Part shown: one piece after another, positions 6,334 to 11,569 of the stretch | How positions within the stretch are numbered: the stretch's first letter is position 1 | Layout of the letters: the number at the start of each line of letters is the position of its first letter | Assembly: GCA_003445095.1 (NCBI GenBank) | Contig: DLVS01000171.1 | Coordinates: 1-11,569 of the forward strand | DNA from: Verrucomicrobiales bacterium | GTDB taxonomy: Bacteria; Verrucomicrobiota; Verrucomicrobiia; Limisphaerales; UBA9464 | Reading direction: 5' to 3' | Length of the DNA stretch: 11,569 bases | Notes under the pieces: generated by a model | Database searches by the model: none | Seen by the model: only the letters and a program-made list of their open reading frames with translations | What the model was told of the DNA's origin: nothing | Translations under genes and position numbers: made by a program

Positions 6334-6738
6334 TTATGATTCCCGTGACGTCCTTGGAACAGATCGCCCGGCGTAATCAGGTACCGGTACCACGGAGACG
6401 GTGAAGGTAGTGTCTGCGGACCGAGTCAAAGTTCGCGAGCGCTCGTAGGCCAAACCGACGAAGTCCTGCCCCAAGCGTGTTCCGGCCTCAACGCGGAAAC
6501 CGAGCGTCCTCGAATCCTGAATCTGGACCTGAACCTTGAGTTCTAGGCTACGCACAACCTGCCGCGTCGGAGGAATGGTTTGAAGAACACGTCCAACGGC
6601 CCGCAGCTCCTGTTGGCTTAGCCCAGAGATATCAACGGCAGACTGCGCATGCCGGTCAAGTAACCCCTGGATTTCGCGGCATTCGTTTCCGGCGAATGCA
6701 ATCCACTCGGTCAGGGTTGTTGTGGGAACTGGGCGCAT
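6334..6738 (-). CDS. Island gene A: uncharacterised 134-residue protein, first gene of the operon
   Basis: Residues 10-31 read EWIAFAGNECREIQGLLDRH, matching the spacing of the I..xG....E.Q...D motif in genes B and C. A second helix follows (38-54), then a strand-rich domain: RSLELKVQVQIQDS (63-76), GFRVEAGTRLG (80-90) and a final strand TFTVSVVPVP (111-120). The tail is short and Arg/Ser-rich. There is no enzyme motif, signal peptide or membrane helix. It lies 47 nt upstream of gene B in the same direction, so it is probably the first gene of the five-gene transcript. The ATG at 6738 gives the full helix motif. An overlapping minus-strand frame (6656-6889) was not preferred. Confidence 0.7.
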   Translation of the reverse strand: MRPVPTTTLTEWIAFAGNECREIQGLLDRHAQSAVDISGLSQQELRAVGRVLQTIPPTRQVVRSLELKVQVQIQDSRTLGFRVEAGTRLGQDFVGLAYERSRTLTRSADTTFTVSVVPVPDYAGRSVPRTSRES

Positions 6739-6913
6739 GGCGTTCGGACAGGCCGTGACTGAATACAGTAATGCGATTCAGAGAAGCAAGAGGTCGTTCG
6801 CAGCAAGGAGCGATTTTAAGCTCCCGCCCCATCCCACTCAGTGCCGCAACTCCATAACGAGAATCCCAAAATATCGACAAATCCTCCAATTGCGTTTCCA
6901 GGAATTCGGAGGC
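6739..6913 (-). promoter_or_regulatory. Upstream region of the five-gene island operon
   Basis: These 175 nt lie between the stop of the permease and gene A. On the minus strand, TTGCTT and TGTATT are separated by about 16 nt roughly 30-55 nt before the gene A start and could be a weak promoter. Read-through from the co-directional transporter operon is also possible, because no terminator hairpin is seen after the permease stop. The right edge coincides with the end of the direct repeat. Confidence 0.25.
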
Positions 6914-7074
6914 TCAAGACTCAGGAGCCAATCCCGCAGCGACGTCGGCCCCATAAGCCTTCAATGCCGGAATGATTCCCGCCAGGGCCCCGAGCCCAAT
7001 CAGCGCTGCCGGCGCCCAGACCCACACGGCATCGGGCTGCAAGGGATCCAGGACCACGCCGGTCTGCGCGCGAA
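6914..7074. repeat. Right copy of the 161-bp direct repeat, within the intact permease gene
   Basis: This is the 3' end of the intact permease gene, from its stop codon inward. It matches 64-224 at 160 of 161 positions and is the partner of the remnant at the island's left edge. Confidence 0.95.
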
Positions 7075-8116
7075 TCACGGTGGCCGCGGCGAAAAGAATT
7101 GCTCCATACACGGCAAAGCTCAGGAGCATTCCCAGGGCCGCGATGGTGGCTGACTCAAAGACGATTGCGGCGAAAACAGTCCGTCGGCGCGCACCCAGCG
7201 CTCGAAGAATCGCGATGTCTCGACGGCGACTATTCATCGAGTTGTAGAGGCTCGCGAGCACCGCTCCGGTCGCGACCAATGCCACCAACCATGCCACGAT
7301 CGCTAAAACCGCATCAAACCAACCAAACTTGTCGAACAGATCGGCCATCTGTTTCGCAATCGGCCAGGCGAATGTCAGGCGATTGCCCTGCCGATTGTAG
7401 AGCATGTCGAGCTGTTGCCCCGCGATCGGGCTGTGCAGTTTGACCAAGACCGCGCTGACGTCCGCGGCAGCCGCAGCATCATGTCCACTCATATTTTGCA
7501 GACCGGCCATCGGGATCCAAATGACGCGGTCGGCCGGGGTATTGGACGGTTCGAGCACGCCCACCACCACGTACACCTCCTCGTGCTGAGCTTTCGGATC
7601 GAAGTTCAGTCCGTGGTACGGATGAAATTCACTGCCGACCTTCAGACCCAGTTGGCGCGCGGCAAAACTTCCCACCACGGCCTCGCGATAGCCGTCGTCG
7701 AACATGCGGCCGCCCGGACTGACTGCGAACCGCCGCTTCGGTGCGAACTCAACGTCAAAGAAGTTAGTGAGCGTACCCACGAGTCGGTAGCCGCGGTAGT
7801 TGTCCCCCACCGCAATTGGCACCGCCGCCGCGACCATTCGGTTCGTTTTGATCGCCTCGTAATCGTCGGGCGAAATGTTTCCTGGCGACGATTCGAGGTG
7901 AAAGATGGCGTTTAACACCAACTGGAGTTTAGCGCCGCGAGCACCCAGTACCGCGTCCCAACCGCCACTCTGTCCGGTAAAAGTCTCGTGCGCCTGGCGC
8001 TTCACGACCCATACCGACATCAACAATCCTCCCGCCAGCGCGATGGAAACTGCGGTGACGACCGTGGACAGCAAGTGTTGCCTCAAGCTGCGGCGAACAA
8101 TCAGCCAGAGAGTCAT
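6914..8116 (-). CDS. ABC transporter permease, FtsX/MacB type
   Basis: The 400-residue length is typical of single-unit FtsX/MacB-family permeases. An N-terminal membrane helix (about 14-38, LLSTVVTAVSIALAGGLLMSV) is followed by a large periplasmic domain of the MacB_PCD type (about 40-255), and then three helices near 268-292, 316-345 and 364-388. The cytoplasmic loop RRRDIAILRALGARRRTVF (about 298-316) is the classic FtsX-domain motif that contacts the ATPase. Such proteins do mechanotransmission or lipoprotein/substrate export rather than ordinary import; the substrate is unknown. It starts by a 4-nt ATGA overlap with the ATPase gene at 8113-8871. The gene is full length although its 3' end is duplicated at 64-224, so the island insertion left it intact. 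Confidence 0.93.
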   Translation of the reverse strand: MTLWLIVRRSLRQHLLSTVVTAVSIALAGGLLMSVWVVKRQAHETFTGQSGGWDAVLGARGAKLQLVLNAIFHLESSPGNISPDDYEAIKTNRMVAAAVPIAVGDNYRGYRLVGTLTNFFDVEFAPKRRFAVSPGGRMFDDGYREAVVGSFAARQLGLKVGSEFHPYHGLNFDPKAQHEEVYVVVGVLEPSNTPADRVIWIPMAGLQNMSGHDAAAAADVSAVLVKLHSPIAGQQLDMLYNRQGNRLTFAWPIAKQMADLFDKFGWFDAVLAIVAWLVALVATGAVLASLYNSMNSRRRDIAILRALGARRRTVFAAIVFESATIAALGMLLSFAVYGAILFAAATVIRAQTGVVLDPLQPDAVWVWAPAALIGLGALAGIIPALKAYGADVAAGLAPES

Positions 8117-8871
8117 CGGGCACCCCCGTGGGTTGTGGCGGCCTGGTTCAGTTCAGCGAGTGACGCCGTGTGAACGAACTCTCCGAGAACTTCTCGATCG
8201 TGACTAACCAAGAGTAACGCCGCGCCGTTCTCTGAACAGGCCTCGCGAATGAGTTTGAGCGCGTCGCGAGCATTAGCGGCGTCGAGATTGCCGGTCGGTT
8301 CGTCGGCCAGGACCAGCTTCGGGCGATGTGCCAGAGCACGGGCGACAGCCACACGCTGTTGTTGTCCGGTGGAAAGTTGGCGAGGGAAGTGATGCAAGCG
8401 GTTTGACAACCCCACCCGTTCCAGCAGAGCGCGCGCACGCCCGCTGTCGGGCCCCGGGCCAAAACTCATTCCGAGGAGAACGTTCTCCAACGCGGTGAAG
8501 CCCTGCAGAAGATTGAACGTTTGGAAAATGTAGCCGATTTGGGTGGCACGGAGGCGGTCACGCTTCGATTCCGGAAGCGTGCCCACGTCAATTCCGTCCA
8601 ACCGCACCGTCCCCGATCCGGGTGCCAGAATTCCTGCAATCAGGTGGAGCAAGGTCGTTTTTCCCGTGCCGCTGGATCCGCTCAAGGCGAACTGGGTTTG
8701 TGCATCCAAGTTGAACTGGGCGATTCGGATGACTTCGTGTTCGGCGCCATCCGGGCCGCGAAATCCTTTTCGCAGGTCCGTGATTTCCAAAAGCCTTTTT
8801 GGCGAGTCGGACGTGCGTGGCCGATCCGAGGGGGATTTGCCATTTGATGGTGGGAGCGCGCCGGCGGCCAT
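8113..8871 (-). CDS. ABC transporter ATP-binding protein, LolD/MacB type
   Basis: The 252-residue protein has all ABC motifs: Walker [10 protein letters not shown] (65-73), Q-loop IFQTFNLL (115-122, Q117), signature LSTGQQQ (166-172), Walker B LVLADEP (186-192) and switch His224. FQTFNLL and the ADEPTGNLD string are typical of the LolD/FtsE/MacB branch, which partners FtsX-like permeases such as the next gene. It energises that permease at the inner membrane. The first 25 residues are a Pro/Ser-rich extension absent from most LolD-type proteins. No good ribosome site precedes the ATG at 8871, so a later start cannot be excluded. Substrate unknown. Confidence 0.93.
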   Translation of the reverse strand: MAAGALPPSNGKSPSDRPRTSDSPKRLLEITDLRKGFRGPDGAEHEVIRIAQFNLDAQTQFALSGSSGTGKTTLLHLIAGILAPGSGTVRLDGIDVGTLPESKRDRLRATQIGYIFQTFNLLQGFTALENVLLGMSFGPGPDSGRARALLERVGLSNRLHHFPRQLSTGQQQRVAVARALAHRPKLVLADEPTGNLDAANARDALKLIREACSENGAALLLVSHDREVLGEFVHTASLAELNQAATTHGGAR

Positions 8872-9098
8872 GGACGACGCATGGTAGCCAGCAGAAGGCT
8901 AGGCGGGCAAATTCGAAGACGTTTCAGTCAGATGCGATTGTTGTTCGGCTTCCGCTCCTTTAGTAGGCGGAAGAATTGGGCCGTGAGCGTCTCATTTGGC
9001 TATCCGACCGCATAGGTCCGTGGATTGGGCCAAAGCGTCTGGCCATGATCCGTTGCATAATTTGTTCGTTTCGATCAAATCCACGCGCGAATCAGCCT
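8872..9098. promoter_or_regulatory. Divergent intergenic region between the two ABC modules
   Basis: This 227-nt region must hold promoters for both directions. For the plus strand, CATAAT at 9056-9061 is a fair -10 box about 38 nt before the ATG at 9099, without a good -35. An inverted repeat GGCCA/TGGCC (9028-9032 and 9040-9044, 7-nt spacer) lies just upstream and could be an operator or chance. No coding region is seen. Confidence 0.35.
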
Positions 9099-9869
9099 AT
9101 GATTTCTCTGCAACAATTGACGAAGGAGTTTGGCGCACAGACCGCCGTGGACGCCCTCACCCTGGAGATTCCAGCCGGACAGATCGTCGGCTTCCTCGGT
9201 CCTAACGGCGCCGGCAAATCGACCACACTGAAAATGCTGACGGGCATGCTCGAACCGACGAGCGGATCGGCCACGATTTGCGGATTCGATTTGCGCACCG
9301 ACGTCCTCGAAGTGAAACGTCGCGTGGGTTTTGTTCCGGAGTCGGGCGCGGTGTTTGAGTCACTTACGGGGTTGGAGTATCTCGAAATGGTCGCGGCGCT
9401 TTACGCCATTCCTGAGGAAGCGGCCCGAGAACGAATCCGGCAGTTTATTGCCTTCTTCGATCTGAGCTTTGACACGCTGACGGACAAATTGCTGGGCGCC
9501 TATTCCAAGGGTATGCGCCGCAAAGTCGTGATCACCGCGGCCCTTTTGCACAATCCGCCGGTCGTCTTCTTTGACGAACCGCTGGATGGGCTCGACGCGA
9601 ATGCCGCCGTGGGATTCAAGGCGCTCATCCAGACGCTGGCTCATGAAGGTAAGACCATCGTTTACAGCTCACATATTCTCGACGTCGTTGAACGAGTCTG
9701 TGATCGAGTTATCATCATCGATCAGGGTCGGTTGCTGGTCGATGGCGCCCCGGATCAATTAGTCGCCGCCGCCGGAGCTGGAACCCTCGAACGGTTGTTC
9801 ACCCAGTTGACCGGCGGCAACGAGTTGGAACGGCGCGCCGCCGACTTCGCCAAGACGTTCCGCCCATGA
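9099..9869 (+). CDS. ABC transporter ATP-binding protein, ABC-2 exporter type
   Basis: The 256-residue ATPase has Walker A GPNGAGKST (34-42), signature YSKGMRRKV (135-143), Walker B VVFFDEP (155-161) and switch His192. The Q-loop position reads VPESGAVF (79-86), with Glu where the usual Gln stands, as in several ABC-2/CcmA-like ATPases. The ATG at 9099 is chosen because it opens the standard N-terminal strand (ISLQQLTKEFG). An upstream TTG at 8976 would add 41 residues without ABC character. It overlaps the permease gene by ATGA and should power it. The C-terminal 30 residues extend past the ABC core and may contact the permease. Substrate unknown. Confidence 0.93.
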   Translation: MISLQQLTKEFGAQTAVDALTLEIPAGQIVGFLGPNGAGKSTTLKMLTGMLEPTSGSATICGFDLRTDVLEVKRRVGFVPESGAVFESLTGLEYLEMVAALYAIPEEAARERIRQFIAFFDLSFDTLTDKLLGAYSKGMRRKVVITAALLHNPPVVFFDEPLDGLDANAAVGFKALIQTLAHEGKTIVYSSHILDVVERVCDRVIIIDQGRLLVDGAPDQLVAAAGAGTLERLFTQLTGGNELERRAADFAKTFRP

Positions 9870-11515
9870 GTTCACCCAGCGATCCAGCACCATTGGGGCC
9901 CCATCCTGTCGGGTTACCATCGCCAGAACGGACGTTGCGTCGGCTCTTCTTGACGCTGTTCCTCCGCGGCCGCTCTGCCCGAGGCCTTAAGAAAGATAAC
10001 GCTCCGCAGTTGGTGGGCCGAAAGCTGGCGCTAACCCTGATTCTCTATGCGCTCCTGGGCCTATTGGCGCTGGTATTTCTTCGGAAGCCGGTGTTCGCCT
10101 TGGCGGTTTATCTCCACGGCATGACGCTGGTGTTTCTGGGGATGTTCGTCGCCGCCTCAGCGGGCGAGATCCCGTTCAATCGGGAAGAAGCCGACATCCT
10201 CCTACATCGACCGGTCACTCCACGCGCGCTACTTTGGGCGAAGATCGGGGTCCTGGTCCAAGTGTCTCTTTGGTTGGCTGGCGCGTTCAATTTCTTCGGC
10301 CTGTTCATTGGCACCGCCGCGCCGGATGGAGGTTGGATGTTTCCATTCGCTCACGCCCTTTCGACGGTGATCGGGGCGCTGTTTTGCACGGGTTGTGTGG
10401 TGCTACTGTATCAGCTCTGTCTCCGTTGGTTTGGTCGTGAGCGGCTCGACGGACTCATGACCACCGCCCAAATGTTGGTCGCGATCACTGCCGTACTGGG
10501 CGGTCAGGTGGTGCCTCAAATCCTCATCCATTTCGAAGGCAATCTTTCGTTCGGGGTCGGTTCGTGGTGGGTTTTTCTACTGCCGCCCGCCTGGCTCGCC
10601 GGAATTGACGACGCGCTTGCAGGCAGCGGCGCGCGCAGTTCATGGGTCTTGGCCGCGGTGGGTTTGACGGCTACGGCAATCGTGCTTGGGCTCGCGTTCG
10701 GCCGGCTCGCGGGTGATTACGAGAAGGGCTTGCAGATGCTCAATGAAGCCGCGCCGACTCGTACGCGAGGTCGTCCTGGTCGCCGACCGCTCGACTACTT
10801 GGTCAAGATACCCCCGCTGCGTTGGTGGCTGCGTGATCCAGTGGCGCGGGCCTCGTTTCGGTTGACGGCCGCCTATCTGGTTCGAGATCGAGAGGTCAAG
10901 TTGCGTGTTTATCCGGGTCTAGCGCCGATGCTAGTGATGCCCTTAATTTTCCTCATCCCCCATAGAAATTCCGGAAGCGGATTTAATGCGTTCGGGGTCT
11001 GCTTCACTGGTGCGTATCTAGGCCTGGTGCCCCTGCTGGCCCTACAAATGGTGACGTTTTCTCAGCAATGGTCGGCTTCTGATATCTTTCGAGCGGCACC
11101 AGTGTCGGGACCGGCCGCATTGTGTCATGGAGCGCGACAAGCGGTCCTGCTCTTGGTGACGCTTCCGGTGATTATTCTCTTCGCCTTGGTGGCTTGGGCT
11201 TTCGTAGGAGCAACTTCTGACTTGGCACTCCTCCTTCCGGGACTCATCGCCTTGCCCGTTTATGCGTTGATTCCTTGCCTGGGCGGCAACGCGGTGCCGT
11301 TTTCGGTTCCGTCGGAGGAAGCAAAGTCCGCCAGCCGCGGGCTCAGTATGATTGGGGTGATGGTCGTTTCGATGGCTGGCGCTGGAGTTGCGTTGTGGGC
11401 CTGGTCGAGTGGTTGGTTCGAATGGTTCCTCCTCGGCGAATCGGTGGCCGTTATCGGCTTATACATTGGAATGCGCAGGGCAGTCCAATCGGCGCGGTGG
11501 AGCTCGATGGAGTGA
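9866..11515 (+). CDS. Large ABC-2-type permease, polytopic
   Basis: The 549-residue protein is strongly hydrophobic, with roughly 12 candidate membrane helices (for example near 53-72, 79-105, 122-148, 160-182, 192-215, 264-284, 343-360, 370-392, 420-440, 448-466, 490-512 and 518-536). Central charged loops include a basic GRPGRRPLDYLVKIPP-like stretch (about 301-316). Its length and two-half architecture suit a fused or full-size ABC-2 exporter subunit. The start ATG overlaps the ATPase stop, so the pair is translationally coupled. No export substrate can be read from the sequence. The 54 nt after its stop (11516-11569) show no gene. Confidence 0.88.
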   Translation: MSSPSDPAPLGPHPVGLPSPERTLRRLFLTLFLRGRSARGLKKDNAPQLVGRKLALTLILYALLGLLALVFLRKPVFALAVYLHGMTLVFLGMFVAASAGEIPFNREEADILLHRPVTPRALLWAKIGVLVQVSLWLAGAFNFFGLFIGTAAPDGGWMFPFAHALSTVIGALFCTGCVVLLYQLCLRWFGRERLDGLMTTAQMLVAITAVLGGQVVPQILIHFEGNLSFGVGSWWVFLLPPAWLAGIDDALAGSGARSSWVLAAVGLTATAIVLGLAFGRLAGDYEKGLQMLNEAAPTRTRGRPGRRPLDYLVKIPPLRWWLRDPVARASFRLTAAYLVRDREVKLRVYPGLAPMLVMPLIFLIPHRNSGSGFNAFGVCFTGAYLGLVPLLALQMVTFSQQWSASDIFRAAPVSGPAALCHGARQAVLLLVTLPVIILFALVAWAFVGATSDLALLLPGLIALPVYALIPCLGGNAVPFSVPSEEAKSASRGLSMIGVMVVSMAGAGVALWAWSSGWFEWFLLGESVAVIGLYIGMRRAVQSARWSSME

Positions 11516-11569
11516 GCCAATTTATGAGGGAAAACCTGCAAAAATGGACGCGAGTTAAGACCATGAAGC

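Larger units (their letters stand above)
225..6913. mobile_element. Candidate genomic island flanked by permease 3'-end repeats, no recombinase seen
   Basis: This is the interval between the two direct repeats. It carries the TIR/membrane genes on the plus strand and five uncharacterised genes on the minus strand, and contains no transporter gene. Duplication of a host gene's 3' end, with one copy keeping the host gene intact, is a known signature of integrative elements. Against a self-mobile element: I find no tyrosine or serine recombinase, transposase, relaxase or replication gene, and no terminal inverted repeats. It may be a passively moved or decayed islet. Recombination between the repeats would yield a 6,850-bp circle and leave an intact permease. 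Confidence 0.5.

Noticed and set aside
6656..6889. Minus-strand 77-codon frame overlapping the start of gene A
   Set aside because: Cys/Arg/His-rich, no domain pattern and overlaps the motif-bearing gene A; treated as noise in the upstream region.
225..6913. Integrase, transposase, relaxase, CRISPR array or tRNA in the island
   Set aside because: Looked for on both strands; no recombinase-type protein, no regularly spaced repeats and no tRNA-like cloverleaf with a TTCGAATC-like arm were found.
7415..7915. Plus-strand 166-codon open frame inside the permease
   Set aside because: Antisense shadow of a well-recognised FtsX/MacB permease.
8976..9098. TTG 8976 as the start of the plus-strand ATPase
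   Set aside because: The 41 added residues lack ABC character and would cover the likely promoter; ATG 9099 matches the usual ABC start.

Overview
This window looks like a piece of chromosome from a GC-rich, non-enteric bacterium. The style of the two ABC exporter pairs and of the TIR-membrane protein suggests a soil or freshwater Verrucomicrobiota (Pedosphaera/Limisphaerales-like) or a Planctomycetota relative. This is a guess from protein style only; no rRNA or marker gene is present.

Right part (6914-11515): two ordinary ABC export modules diverge from a shared intergenic region (8872-9098). On the minus strand lie a LolD/MacB-type ATPase (8113-8871) and an FtsX/MacB-type permease (6914-8116). 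On the plus strand lie an ABC-2-type ATPase (9099-9869) and a polytopic ABC-2 permease (9866-11515). Both pairs use 4-nt ATGA stop/start overlaps.

Left part (64-6913): an accessory island. The last 161 nt of the permease gene, starting exactly at its stop codon (6914-7074), occur again in the same orientation at 64-224 with one mismatch. The two copies are exactly 6,850 bp apart, and everything unusual in the window lies between them. This is what remains when an element inserts at the 3' end of a gene and restores the reading frame, but no integrase, transposase or recombinase is visible inside.

Island cargo: on the plus strand, a TIR-domain protein with membrane segments (434-1234) overlaps, in another frame, a large membrane protein with a long Ala/Gly/Val-rich stretch (1168-2541). 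One extra base in an A4 run would fuse them into a single TIR-membrane protein of about 700 residues. Facing them on the minus strand is a five-gene set I call A-E (6738 down to 2613). These are small to mid-sized proteins, apparently cytosolic, with no recognisable enzyme motif. A, B and C share a short helical motif (I..xG....E.Q...D..A) followed by beta-rich regions. C/D and D/E are translationally coupled.

How it may work together: a TIR domain carrying the likely catalytic glutamate, attached to a membrane segment, next to a conserved-looking set of non-enzymatic proteins, fits an effector plus sensor/scaffold arrangement. I propose it as a candidate undescribed immunity or conflict system. 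Function is inferred from domain type and layout only.
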